Notes under the pieces: model-generated | Told to the model about the DNA's origin: nothing | The model's database searches: none | The model's input: the letters and a program-made list of their open reading frames with translations, nothing else | In this document: piece after piece, positions 21,712 through 32,592 of the stretch | Numbering within the stretch: the stretch's first letter is position 1 | Layout of the letters: the number at the start of each line of letters is the position of its first letter | NCBI GenBank assembly: GCA_914767885.1 | Contig: CAJZBQ010000018.1 | Coordinates: forward strand, 1,116,001-1,180,000 | DNA from: Blepharisma stoltei | Taxonomy: Eukaryota; Ciliophora; Heterotrichea; Heterotrichida; Blepharismidae | Length of the DNA stretch: 64,000 nt | Direction: 5' to 3' | Made by a program: the position numbers and the translations under genes

Positions 21712-22134
21712 ATGGCAGAAGAAAATAAAACTAGTAAGGACGTGAAAGATGAGGGAAAAGGCCAAGAGCAGGAGCATGAAGAAGTTGACGAAGACGCAGA
21801 GCTTCGATCTATTTTTGTAGGGAATGTACATTTTCGAACCACAAAAGAAGAGCTGACTGAGTTTTTCAAAGAATGTGGCGAAATCAAGCGAATCACAATT
21901 TTGCAAGACAAATTTACAGGGCAGCCAAAAGGGTTTGCATATGTGGAGTTTGCTGATAAGGAGAGTGTCCAGTCAGCGTTGGCATATAATGATGCCACCT
22001 TTAACAGCAGACAGATAAAAGTCTTGCCAAAGCGCAAAAATCTCCCTCTAAAATACCCGCCAAGCCGATTTCACGCATATCCGAGACGAGGCCGATTTTT
22101 CAGCAGAGGCAGGTTCAGATACAGACCTTACTAG
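21712..22134 (+). CDS. Nuclear poly(A)-binding protein PABPN1-like (single RRM)
   Basis: 140 residues ending in TAG. An acidic N-terminus (EQEHEEVDEDAEL) precedes one RRM (about 33-108) with RNP2 IFVGNV and RNP1 KGFAYVEF. The tail is Arg/Tyr/Phe/Gly-rich (PRRGRFFSRGRFRYRPY). This acidic-RRM-RG order and size is that of PABPN1/Pab2, which controls nuclear poly(A) tail length. The usual N-terminal coiled coil is reduced. Another single-RRM family is possible. Confidence 0.85.
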   Translation: MAEENKTSKDVKDEGKGQEQEHEEVDEDAELRSIFVGNVHFRTTKEELTEFFKECGEIKRITILQDKFTGQPKGFAYVEFADKESVQSALAYNDATFNSRQIKVLPKRKNLPLKYPPSRFHAYPRRGRFFSRGRFRYRPY

Positions 22135-22166
22135 TGATAAAGCTAATTTATTATAAACAGAATGAC

Positions 22167-24566
22167 TTAATTTTTATCCTTACTCTCCCCAAATGTGTTT
22201 TCTGTCATCTCAATTTCTCTTTTAGGGTGGCTTAATTGTGCATAATCATATTCTTGGGTCTTATTGAATTCTTCTATTGACCTCCTTTCAGGAGTATATA
22301 GCCATTCTAATAGAACTACATAGAGATTTAGTGCAGCTACATATACAAGCATAAGCTCTCCGTTCCGTGGAATAGACTGAAAAGCACCTATTCCAACCCC
22401 AAAAAAGGAAATCACCATCATGCAAAAATTTAGCTTGATGATAAATCTCTTCCTCGCTGTGAATTTTCTGATTGCAGGAATTGCTCTTATGCAGAGGTAG
22501 AGAATCCATATACCAATGATGCTTAAAAATGCAATCGCCGCGATATAGTTTTTGAAGTCTTTTAGATCATTATTGGACATCCATTTTAATTTTTTAAATT
22601 AATTTGTACTTGTCAGCTTTTTAGAAAAGTAAAAATAAAAATAATAAATCTTTGTCTATAGTTTTAAGATGCTATAAGACAAGTGTATTTTACCATATTT
22701 TTTCTGGTTGGTGTTCTGATAAGTATAGCGATCTATTATAGTGTATAAATTATAAATGCATTTCTATAGCTGGTTTTAAAATCGTTTTGCCAGTCGTAAG
22801 ATGGATCATATTTTAGCTGCAAATGGACATAACAATACACAATGAATAAAAGAATAAAAAAGGCACCAACTAATATGGCCTCAGCGATAAAATAAATCCA
22901 TTGATTTTTGAACTGCTTATAGCTTTGAAACTCTGCCATTCAGAAATAAAGTAAGCAGCCCACAAATTGTGTCGCACAAAATACAGAAATAAAGCTCCAA
23001 ATGTGGTGTGGATAATCGATAGAGAATAATAATAAAGGTTCATTGAATAAAACTAAAGAAAGTCCAAGAATTGCTATACATCCTTATCCTCACCATAAGC
23101 AGCAAGAAAAACTAGTTGATCGGAGGAATCGGCTTGAATGATGGCATTTTGGTTAACGAAGAGCCATTTTCGTAAACCAAAAGGTTATTCTATAAGCCAG
23201 ATTCCTCTCTTAAGAGAGTTTTTCTTGCTGTTTTTGGTGAGGTGAAGGCTGTATACCATTTTTGCGTCGAAATTTCATAAATATGATGGAATCTTTGAGG
23301 TCTGTAGCTCTTCCTCTTTTAAATTGGAATAAAATAAAAGTAAAATTTCCATTTTTTGGATACTTTAACATTTTTATTTTTCAATAAAAAATTTTATATG
23401 TAAAATTTTTATAAAATAGTTAAAAAAAAAATGTAACTTCTCCCCCTCTGTGAGTGAAAAAAACCATTCGAAAAATCCCTATTTTTTTGACCAAAAACCC
23501 GCCCTCCGTGAGTGAACAAAAATTTTTTTAATATATAAATGATAATTAGCATAATTAAATGTTGAGCTAATTCTGTTTAATTTTAAACGAATTGCTTTTT
23601 AAAACATAAATTTTGCAAATTGAATTAATATTTGCTTTCCAATTTTTGCGAATTAGGATTTTTTTAAATTTCGAAAAAAAGTATTTTTTTATAAAATTTA
23701 TATATATAAATTTGTTTTAAAAAAAAAAAATAACCCCCATCGTGAGTGAACAAAATTTTTTTTGTTCACTCACGGAGGGGGGAGTAAGTAAAATATTATT
23801 TAAACATCTTTCACACTGAATCGATCAATTTTTTGAATTATTCTTCAAATGATTTAAAATTTAAAATATTAGTTTTTTAATTGTTAACGATTTATAAATA
23901 AATTAACCCTTTTAAACTGGAGCAGGATTTTGTTCCATTTTTAGAAGGGGAGCAAGAGAGAAAATAAACCAGAGATGACAGAGAAAATGCAAGAAATCAT
24001 GATTTTATCATGAGTTGAAAGCGGGTGAATTTTGGTGAAATGTAGCCCAAGTCAAATTTAATATCTTCGGCAGCGATAGGGGAATAAACTTCTATTGACA
24101 CATTATATATTTTGTAATTTAAGTATGGCTCATAGAAAATCATCAAGCTGTTACATTCTCCTTGCAAACAGTCTATTGTTTTGACACTTCTTGAGTCTAT
24201 CACTGGATATTGAGCAGACTTCTTTCAATTTTTTCCTTTTAAAATTACTCGCAAATCCAAATCAAATTCAACATTTTCTTTTGTTTCTGGAGTTGCTGTC
24301 AGAAAAAGTACTTGATTATATGTACTCACACCTGAAATTACGCCACTCCATGTTTGCACATTTCCAGTATAATTGAAACAATTTGGATCATTATTGCCAG
24401 GCTCACAATCATCGACAATTACACTGGAGTAGTAAATCATTTGAGGAGTGGAAGTTGATGCAATTGCACATCCTAAAAAGACACATAAAAATAATGATAT
24501 GTGCAATATCAGCTTTTTCTTAGATAGATACTCAAGTCTAAGCTTTATGAAATCTTCTGGTTCCAT
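22167..24566 (-). CDS. TMEM181-like seven-pass membrane protein, split by three IESs
   Basis: The start is ATG 24564-24566. A signal/membrane segment (ILHISLFLCVFLGCAIA) and a lumenal beta-rich domain are followed by SPKFTRFQLMIKSW, which matches the TMEM181 pre-TM block. The 7TM part is spread over later segments: FDAKMVAILGLSLVLFNEPL; WIYFIAEAILVGAFFILLFI with YDPSYDWQ; then NYIAAIAFLSIIGIWILYLC ... LVYVAALNLYVVLLEWLYTP. These match the human TMEM181 order from memory. Insertions lie at about 22590-22735, 23075-23253 and 23316-23962. The middle one, removed at TA, gives KMVAILGLSLVLF in frame. TGA is read as Trp. The outer two joins are less certain. It belongs to the GOST superfamily; its role here is unknown. 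Confidence 0.82.
22590..22735. mobile_element. AT-rich IES in the TMEM181-like gene
   Basis: It separates coding segments ending ...YRNAFIIYT and beginning WMSNNDLKDF. TACTTGTCAG near the left edge is mirrored by CTGATAAGTA near the right, as decayed TIRs. A related copy occupies 1-172. The exact TA pair is not resolved. Confidence 0.5.
23075..23253. mobile_element. Palindromic IES in the TMEM181-like gene
   Basis: The long TIR reads TATACATCCTTATCCTCACC on the left and TATACAGCCTTCACCTCACC inward from the right, followed by CAGCAAGAAAAACT on both sides. Removal between TA at 23075 and TA at 23254 joins AAAATGGTAGCAATTCTTGG in frame. 179 bp. Confidence 0.8.
23316..23962. mobile_element. Composite IES: family-2 element containing a family-1 MITE
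   Basis: The outer ends are family 2: TTTTAAATTGGAATAAAAT at the left and AAACTGGAGCAGGATTTTG...GGGGAGCAAGAG at the right. Inside, 23433-23787 is a family-1 MITE in the opposite orientation to those at 8315 and 34765, with C-rich/GTGAGTGAA ends and the same AT-rich core. The flanks are coding segments of the TMEM181-like protein, so the whole 0.65 kb must be removed. The exact outer join (about CTCT|TACAGACC) is inferred. Confidence 0.65.
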
Positions 24567-25268
24567 TATTTATAAAGGTAAATTATAATTATAAAACCAT
24601 AGGAGATTAAAAAATAAATGAAGAGAGATTCTATTCTCATTAGATCATTCAATTATATTGGTGGTCACATTAGATTTTTGATACCGAGTAAAGCTACAAA
24701 GGCTTAAATATGGTTAAACAGATTTTAATTTTCATTAAAAATTTTCTCCAAATAAGTTGTAGAATAACCCCATAATAAAATGTTTTAGATATTTTGAAAA
24801 AGTAACTCTGATCAGCCAAGATTAAAATTTATTTTTGAGAGCATACTTTTATTTCTAGTTTGAATTTTAAACAATAGTGACTTTTAATGCAACTTGAAAA
24901 TTTCACTTAATTAGTTAATTTCAAAATTTTATTCCGAGAATCTTATTAGAGATTGCTCTTATCCATTCCTAGAGCTTTAAGCGAACTAAATATTGAGATT
25001 GCTGGGAAGAACCAATTAATCTGGATGATATTTATTAAATTTATTTTTTGAAATTGAGCTATTAAAAAATTTTTGTGCTCAAAATTTAAACAATATTGAA
25101 TTAGAAACTTAAAAAGATATCTAAAATTCTATAATATTTTAAAAATTAGTTGTGAATGCCAATTAGTGTTATTGCTGATGGAATAAATAGTCTAATATAA
25201 ATATTTCTGCATTATTCTTTAAAATCTTACCAGTAATTTGTAACTCGAATTTATTAAATTTCTCTTAA
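24567..25268. other. AT-rich intergenic spacer between divergent genes
   Basis: About 700 bp with no frame, repeat or RNA I can recognise. It separates two genes transcribed away from each other, so promoters for both presumably lie here, but no motif stands out. Confidence 0.35.
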
Positions 25269-26286
25269 ATGGATTCTCTTGTGAACAGATGAAAATCTAC
25301 AGTAGATGCACAGAAACAGCGGCAAAGATCACATTCTACCCAATCAAAAACTCACACGCAATCACCTGCAAGAGATTCCTTAAAAAGTTTAGAGAATTCT
25401 CATGACGATTCTTTTAATCATTCTAACTTTCCCAATCTCCATAAGCGAGCAAAACCATTAGAAAAACCTTTATTTTTTGACCAAAAGTCGTCTTCCTTGA
25501 GCAAAAAAAAATTTAATATAATTTTTTTTTCATAAAATATTTTGATATATAAGTGATATTCATTATAATGAAACCTCTAGCTAATTTTGTTTATTTTAAA
25601 AAATTGCATTTTAAAACATAAATTAAATTAATTTTTACTTTCCAATTTTTGTGAATTGGGATTTTTTTATTTTCGAAAAAAAAATTACGGTAAAATTTCT
25701 CTATTGTTTAAAAAATAATTAAATCTGAGGGGTAAGCAAAATCATTATCAAGATTACATAAAAGCTCAAGCTCAAAATATTATTGATATTCTTTCAATAA
25801 AAGGCCAAGATCCTCCTTCAAGTAATTTTTATTGCAGTTTCGTCTTTCAATAAAGTTTGCAATGTAATTGGAGATATTATCAAAAATGAACGATCAAAAT
25901 ACAATGAAGAAAATAACCCTGAGGCTGCTAGATTGCGTGAAATGAGAGAAAGCCAACGATGAAAATCAGAGTCTATTAATAAAACCGTTTCTGATTTAGA
26001 AGCACGCCTTTTTGAATCAGAGAGAGAAAAAATATTGCTTAAAAAAGAAAAAGAGGAATTAAAAACTAAAATTGGCGAGATAAATAAACAGCTAAGCTCA
26101 GCCTTAGTAACTCAGGAAATCGTTGGGGTTTTAAAAGAATCGTTTAGGACTGTAGAAAAATCAAATAAAGCACTGATTTCGAGTATTGATGCTATTAAAT
26201 CTGCGCATAGAGAAAAAGAAAGAACATGGGAGCTGGAGATTGAACAGCTTAACAAAATTTTGGAACATCTTTATAAGGACGAATAA
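25269..26286 (+). CDS. Coiled-coil protein, split by one IES and a 16-nt intron
   Basis: The ATG at 25269-25271 opens a Ser/Gln/His-rich segment (MDSLVNRWKSTVDAQKQRQ...). Removing the IES 25442-25731 joins CATAAGCAAAATCATTATC in frame (NLHKQNHYQDYIKA). A 16-nt intron at 25822-25837 (GTAATTTTTATTGCAG) follows, after which the frame stays open through one more TGA (Trp) to TAA at 26284-26286. The second half is a strong coiled coil (LFESEREKILLKKEKEELK..., REKERTWELEIEQLNKILEHL). No domain identifies it; a structural cytoskeletal role is the best guess. Confidence 0.72.
25442..25731. mobile_element. Family-1-derived IES in a coiled-coil gene
   Basis: Left edge TAAGCGAGCAAAACCATTAG and the block TTTTTTGACCAAAAGTCG copy the right half of the 388-bp MITE in reverse. 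The core AATTGCATTTTAAAACATAA is also present, and the right edge is GAGGGGTAAGC. TA to TA removal restores the frame. 290 bp. Confidence 0.75.
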
Positions 26287-26542
26287 TTTTTATAAAGTTA
26301 AATCACTAAAGAAAATCTTTATCTATTAAATTATTGATAAGTAAAGCAAAAAATCTTGAGAAGCATTCAACAATTTTTACTAATACTGAAATTTATCATT
26401 TACATTATAATAATTTAGCGATTGATTCACTGCCATTTTAATTAATCCTAATAATAATATTCCTCATGATTTCTTAATTAATGTTTAGAAAATAACTTTA
26501 TTCTCCTTGTACTGACGCTCCATATTCAATATAAGCTAAATA

Positions 26543-27670
26543 ATGGAAGAGTGCGAAACCCCAAGAGTCAAACGTCTTCCCAATTTCAATTCAAGATCAC
26601 CTAGAAAATATGATGCTCTTTCCCAACTTCCTAAGCTCCCTAAAAATAGGAGCGTTTCTCCTCTATTAATATCAAAGCATATTAGAGACTCCTCAAGGGA
26701 ATTGCAGACTCACGTTCAAAACTTTCAAATAACATGTATAAATTGCCAAGAACTCATAAATGTCAATAGTATAGAAAGCCACTCCAAAGAGTGCATAAAA
26801 GTTACAGAAAACGTTGCAAGTATTGACTCCAGCTCATTTCTGCAACAAACCACATTTAAGCTAGAAAAGCTTGAAAAATGTCTTGAAGATATAATTGCAA
26901 CTAGAAATCTGAGGCCTGGAGATAAAAATTATTTATCAGTACTCATCAAGTTTTGTAATAAAATTGTAAAGTTTGATTATAATGAGTTTGAAGCATGTGA
27001 AGCTATAGTAAAAAATCTTGAAAACTTATTGATTTCTCATCAAGGCTCAAGCTCCTTAAAGATATACGCTGATAAGCTGTACTCGATCTCTAAAGATATG
27101 CTGGAAGCTATAAGAGAGTTAGCAATCCAGAAGAAAAAGCAAGAAATCGATAAAATGAGGTTTGAAGTCAAGTTGTATAAAGACCAGGCTGAAATGTTGC
27201 AAAATAAAATTAATAAAAGAGTTCCAGGTTTGAAAATCGCTGATATTTCAAAGCCATTGAAAACCGTTGAAAGTGAAATAAACTTAAGAAATCTTAACAC
27301 TCCTACAACTAGTAATTCAGCTACTGAAGAAGCATCACCTTTACTTGAAGAGCACTCTGAAGAGAATCTTAGTGATAAATCTGATTTACAGAGATATTTT
27401 TATGCTCTATGCTTAGGATATAAGCTTAAGCTGTCAAAAAATTCTGAATCTAGGTATGTCTCAATTCAAAAACTATATAGCTCTGCAATTTCAAGTGCAG
27501 TACCTGCAGAGAAATGGAAGGACTGAATAGCTCATGAACTTTCCTCACCAGAAAAATGATTTGGAGATAAGCCTAAGAGCAGCAGAAGGTCACGAATGAG
27601 GACAGAAACTTCTCGAAGAGCAAAAGATTTTGAAGCGATAATTGAGGAAAGCTCAATCGACCTCTACTAA
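26543..27670 (+). CDS. Coiled-coil protein with a C2HC-like zinc finger
   Basis: 375 residues from ATG 26543, with TGA read as Trp in KDWIAHELSSPEKW, to TAA at 27668-27670. Residues about 67-90 have Cys/His spacing CINCQELINVNSIESHSKEC, resembling C2HC zinc fingers of centrosomal/ciliary proteins. A coiled coil follows (KKKQEIDKMRFEVKLYKDQA). The C-terminus contains an ordered segment (YFYALCLGYKLKLSKNSESRYVS...). The family is not known to me. The next gene on the opposite strand converges with a 48-bp gap. Confidence 0.7.
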
Positions 27671-27718
27671 TTTTCCATAAGTAAGTAATGGCTTGCTATT
27701 TAACTAATGATATTAGAA

Positions 27719-28990
27719 TTAATCAAAAAGGGACTTAGGGACAGATTCAAATTTTCTGTTTCCACTTCCCCTTTGGCCCTGAAAAGCTTGCTCAATTGAC
27801 TCTTCTTCGTGCTCGTAGCTCCCAAACTGAGCTCTCAATGAGCTTTCTTGTCCTTTAGGTGTGCTGCTTTCTGATGAGCTTTTTCCTAGGCCTCTGTTTT
27901 TTGGTGTTACTGGCTCTTTAACTTCTTCTAATTCATCATAATTATTTATTCTATCTGTAGCAGCTCCATCCATTTCCCATTGGATTTCAGGAGGTGTCGC
28001 AGCTCCTTGTTCATATCTTTGTATTTCTTGGACTGTTTCTCCAGTGCTGAGATGAAGTAAATTTTCAAAAGGATCTGGAGATGCATAATGGCTTTCTTTG
28101 GATTCTTCTTGGACTTTTGCATTGATGCTTTCTGTGCTTCCTATGTCAGATAATAGCTGCCTTTGGTTGCTACTCTGGGGGTACACTTCAATTATTGGCA
28201 TAAAGTGGTCTGCAGGAGGGTCAGCTGGCACAGCTTGATTATGTGACAAAGTGATAACTTCAGAAATTGCCTCATTGTCTAATATAGTTTCTTCAATTTG
28301 TGTTTTCAAAGACTGGATTATTTCGTTTTTCTCATGTATCAGCTGGTAAAAATTGTCAACTTCTTGTCTCACACTCGCAATATCGCTCATTAATATTTCC
28401 TTTTGTTGCAGCAAAGGTGTAAGGCTATCAACAGAATTAACTTCTCTTACATTTAATTTTTCCAACAAACTCCCTCGCTGTTGTTCTAAGCTAACTCTTG
28501 CAGATTCACTATTTTTCTTAAGTTTTTGATATTCTTCCCACATTTCCTTTATGCTTTCATTGAATTTTTTCTTTTCTTTTGAAACTTCTTCTAGTCTTGC
28601 CCTTAGGCTTTTGGTTTCATTTGTTTTGCTTTCCAATACTTTTTCCAATGCTTCTATTTCTTGTAAGCTGGCTTGCTGCTCTTTTTCCTTTTCCTTTTTC
28701 CTAACTTCTAATCGGAGTTTTTCGAGCTCTTTTTCTAAGAGTCCAGCTTTGAGCTTTTCGTTTTCTATTTGAATGCTAGCGAGAACATGGCGTCTTCTGG
28801 CATCTAGAGTTTCTTTGCGTTTCTTCTTTATTTCTTCTTGGAGAGCTCTGATTTGGTCAGAACCTGCAGGGTCTGATTGCGAGATTTTTTCTCAGGATGA
28901 AAAAGATTGCTGGTCTGAAGGGATCTTGGGGTTTTCTGTATTAGATTTTGAAGGAATTCGGTCAGATTCTTTGCCAGAAAGCACGCTCAT
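27719..28990 (-). CDS. Long coiled-coil protein
   Basis: The start is ATG 28988-28990 (MSVLSGKESDRIPS), with one TGA read as Trp in QQSFSSWEKIS. Residues about 45-230 are almost pure heptad-type coiled coil (EEIKKKRKETLDARRRHVLA..., EKVLESKTNETKSLRARLEEV). The last 150 residues are Ser/Glu/Pro-rich and disordered, ending KSLFD then a stop at 27719-27721. No named domain. Confidence 0.75.
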
Positions 28991-29251
28991 ATTTATTATT
29001 GAGATGAAAATAGAGGAAAATGAAATTAAATTGAAGATGATATAGTTAAGTAAAACTAATTTTTATGCTATTTTGAGTAGATAAATAATGATAGATTGCT
29101 AACCAAAGGATAAAGCAAGTGATAAAAAGAAGACTGGCCCATATGATTATTTATATAAGAAATTCCAATTTATGAAGTTTTTCCAATTATTCAGACTATA
29201 GGGGTAGATTTATTAAGCTTAATTACAAATACCCTCTATATAATCCTCATC

Positions 29252-30001
29252 ATGGAGGAAAACTTTACTTTTACTTATCTACCTGGCGCAGTTTTTAAGA
29301 CTACTCAGACCAGAGAAATTCAAGATCTCCTAACTAAATGGGGATTAGCTCAATCAATGAATTTATGGAAGTTCAGATTTGATCATGCATTTAATGACTT
29401 GATGTCTGCATCATTTCTCAGTGATTTAGTAAATAGCCCAGACGTCGCCAATGTAGTTGCACCTATTCGAACTGCTAAGACAAGAGACAGCATTTCACAA
29501 CTAAATTACACAGAGCTAAGGACAACACAGACTTCTATGGATTTTTTCAATTTTCTGGAAGCCAATAGATTTGCTGATCCTAGCGGGTACATCAGTAAAA
29601 TTATTCCAGATTATTTTGAAGAAATAGAAATATGTGATAAAATAAGACAAGCAATTTTGATTGAAGAAAGCGAAAATTATGAGCTCCTTACTGAAAATAT
29701 TCGAAATGAGTTTTTGTTTAGGATTTTTCAGCATATTACAATTGGAGGAGGAATTTGCCAATATGAAGATTATACAACTCCTTATATGGATGTTGTAAAA
29801 TCCTTATATAAGGATTTAATTTCAGTGGGAAAAGACGAATCCGGGCAACTTAGGATTTCATCAAAAGCGTATCAGTTGAAGAATAGCCAAGAATTTAGAC
29901 TATTTACTGCAGAGCACCCTCAAGACTTTCTTTATGTAATCGTAGACCAACAAAATAGGCATGTAAATCTGTGGTATCATAAGTGGCATGGAATATGGTA
30001 A
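29252..30001 (+). CDS. CFAP300: CFAP300 (C11orf70) ciliary dynein-assembly factor
   Basis: 249 residues, matching the usual CFAP300 length. Blocks I recognise from the human protein appear in the same order: YLPGAVFKTTQTREIQDLLTKWGL; NYTELRTTQTSMDFFNFL; SGYISKI; ICDKIRQAILIEESENYELL; NEFLFRIFQHITIGGGICQYED followed by PYMDVVKSLYKDLISV; and FLYVIVDQQNRHVNLWYH. The family is cytoplasmic and promotes axonemal dynein-arm assembly and transport, expected in a heavily ciliated cell. No intron, IES or in-frame TGA. Confidence 0.9.
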   Translation: MEENFTFTYLPGAVFKTTQTREIQDLLTKWGLAQSMNLWKFRFDHAFNDLMSASFLSDLVNSPDVANVVAPIRTAKTRDSISQLNYTELRTTQTSMDFFNFLEANRFADPSGYISKIIPDYFEEIEICDKIRQAILIEESENYELLTENIRNEFLFRIFQHITIGGGICQYEDYTTPYMDVVKSLYKDLISVGKDESGQLRISSKAYQLKNSQEFRLFTAEHPQDFLYVIVDQQNRHVNLWYHKWHGIW

Positions 30002-31117
30002 TTAACTACATTCAATATAAATTAATGTCATTTAGCTTTGTCTATCTCATGCTAAATTTTCGAATTATTTAGAGGAAAATTTAGTGATAAATTTAGGAAA
30101 TTTTTACCATAATCTTTGCCAATAAGCATTCCATTACCAGTCATTTTCAGCAGTTAATAATGATGAAAATGATGCAGGAGTTGGTCTGATATTTAATTGC
30201 TGATCATAAAAAGCAGTAAAATGAATTTAAGCCTAAACTTAAAAGGAAAATTCCTGAATTACAATAATAGCATAAATAATAAATGAAAGTGCGATAATTT
30301 TATAAATATAGTTATGAGCCATAGACTTAACAATTTACCCTCTTCATATCAATTAGCAATCGGTTTGGTAAGACTCTATCTGCAAATTCTATCATAAAAT
30401 TAATTCAGAATTATATATCTGAATAGCTATGATTGATTCGGTGCTAAGTATAAAACTCATTAAAAAGAGCAGTCTAATCGCTCAATGTTAAGGATGGCTG
30501 GGTGTTCTAAATTTTATAGTTCATCGATTTAGTTTCTGACTGCTCAGAGTTTGAATCTTTTTATAGAGATCAATTTACATACCTATTCTGATTCTATCGA
30601 ATATATTAAAAATCACTTAAGATTATATTAAAAACAATCCTTTAAGCTACTACAAAAAAAAGCCCACAATTCCTATTGTAAAATGGATGACTGGGCTTAG
30701 TTTGCGTGCATTTTGAAAACCAAGTTTGTAACAGCTGCGCCAAAAATCTATCATTGTGTTAAAATATTACATTAATTTAGCAATTTCTTACTTAAGCTTC
30801 TGTTCTAAAGCCCTATTCCTTCCAGAAAAGTCTATAAACTTCTTAAGCATGCTTAATTTTTTTTGCTGGTTTCCTATCTTTTCTAAAAATAAGGCTTCTT
30901 TTGTTTCCGCAATTTCTATGTGTACTACGTTTTTACTTGATTTACTGTAAAATTGTCTTGTTGCTGCTCTGCCTTGCAAGCCATATTAGCTAGCAATTTT
31001 TCATAAATCAGTGAAGCCGATCAAATTATAAAACTTAAATATTCCCTTATAAATTAAAATCCCAATAACTGTCTTATATCTATACAGAAATATCTCTCTT
31101 TCATATCTAGAAAGTAT
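30002..31117. other. Intergenic region with one weak minus-strand frame
   Basis: About 1.1 kb between two plus-strand genes. A minus-strand frame at 30788-30979 (Lys/Glu-rich, ...VVHIEIAETKEALFLEKIG) is open but lacks an in-frame ATG. A nearby ATG (MACKAEQQQ) is in another frame and no 15-16 nt intron reconciles them. It may be a small broken gene. Nothing else was recognised. Confidence 0.3.
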
Positions 31118-31597
31118 ATGAAAGACGTGGTGTTTAAATGTTCAGCAGAAGGCTGTCCCAGAACCTACACTAATAAATTCAACCTTAAGCGCCACATCGA
31201 GGCCTTTCATAGCGAAGACAAGAAGTACCAGTGCAAGTATTGCACGAAGATCCTCTCTTCAAAACAGAACTTGAGAGAGCACGCCTTCACCCATTCTGGC
31301 GAAAAACCTTATTTTTGTAAGGAAACAGGATGTGGCATGAGGTTCAGACAGGGGAGCCAACTTTCGGCCCATAAAAGAATTCATGCAGCAATTAAAAGCT
31401 ATTCAGCTTGCAAACAGGAAGACAGCCCTATTGAGAAGCGGAGCATCAAGCTCTCAGAATATCTCGCAAGAAATCCTAGGATTTTAGATGAAAAATACGA
31501 AATTTTTGAGGAAAACTTGGAGAATTTTGACTTCAAATTGCCTCCAATTGCAGTCCCTCAGGAATTCGATCGTTTACCAAGTTATGTCCTTTATTAA
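31118..31597 (+). CDS. C2H2 zinc-finger protein (three fingers, TFIIIA-like)
   Basis: 159 residues. Three tandem fingers: C..EGC PRTYTNKFNLKRHIEAFH, CKYCTKILSSKQNLREHAFTH and CKETGCGMRFRQGSQLSAHKRIH. The second and third are joined by a SGEKPYF linker, typical of DNA-binding arrays. The C-terminal tail is acidic and aromatic (EKYEIFEENLENFDFKLPPI), possibly an activation or interaction region. Probably a nuclear transcription factor. No intron seen. Confidence 0.88.
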   Translation: MKDVVFKCSAEGCPRTYTNKFNLKRHIEAFHSEDKKYQCKYCTKILSSKQNLREHAFTHSGEKPYFCKETGCGMRFRQGSQLSAHKRIHAAIKSYSACKQEDSPIEKRSIKLSEYLARNPRILDEKYEIFEENLENFDFKLPPIAVPQEFDRLPSYVLY

Positions 31598-32592
31598 AGT
31601 CTTTGTAAAAACTAATATAATCACTAGCATTGAAATTTTTGTCAAGTTAAACAACATAATTCAGTTAAATTTATTATTGTCAGAGCTTGATTTGTTTAAG
31701 TAGCTAATTTTTTCATAATAAAAAATTATTTATACTTTTTATAATTCAATAGAGAAGGGAATATATTTTGACAAAAATGGCCATTTACGTGAGATGATCA
31801 TTTAATGCTTATTCTTTTAGGAACTGCTTGTAAAATTTCCTATGATTATTATTTAATTTTTTCAGTTTAGTACACGAAATTTAGATGATTTAGGAATAGA
31901 TGAACTAATTACTATTTTAGTTCTCAATGCCTTGGGGGCCATTAAGCGCCTCTGCTATATATAGTTTTTATAAAGTATTTATAATTGAGCTCAAAATGCC
32001 TTTATATTAGAGGAAGCCTAATAACTTCCCCCAAGTCTTCATCGTTTAGAACCTTTTATCTAGTCTAGATAATCCATATTTGTTGGCTAGAATTTTATAA
32101 ATTACAAATAAAAGATAATCTATCATAGCTATTAAACTTTAAGTTATGTCATCAGTTACTATAAACTTCCTAATTTTATATTTTTTTCTTATTCAAGAGC
32201 ACAGTCTTTGATTAGCCTGGATATTAATAATTTATTTAAATCGTTAATAATAGGCTAGAAATATTGTTTGAAAAGAAATAAGCATGATAAAGTAAGTCCT
32301 TAATTTAAATAATATAGCCTGAGCACTAGTTTGTTCAAAGCTATGTCCAATCCTATTCATTATGAAAAAGGATTTGCCACCTAGGAGTTTTCAGGTTTAT
32401 CTATGGAAAGCCAAAGCAAAGTGGGTATTCAGATATATATACAAAATCAACACTAAAATTTGAGTTCAAAATCAAAAAATTATGTATCTCATTTATTCAA
32501 CATTAGGCTTTTATAAATGCTTTAGAAATAAAAATATTATGAGACCATTTTAAATTTTTTGATTCATAATTTTTATATTTATCCAAAAACAT
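31598..32592. other. AT-rich intergenic spacer
   Basis: Nearly 1 kb with no convincing frame, inverted repeat or RNA gene; only scattered short TAA-broken frames. Confidence 0.35.

Noticed and set aside
30480-30575. tRNA-like stretch (GGATGGCTGGGTG ... GAGTTTGAATC)
   Set aside because: The T-arm-like motif is there, but acceptor and anticodon stems do not pair; no tRNA can be supported.
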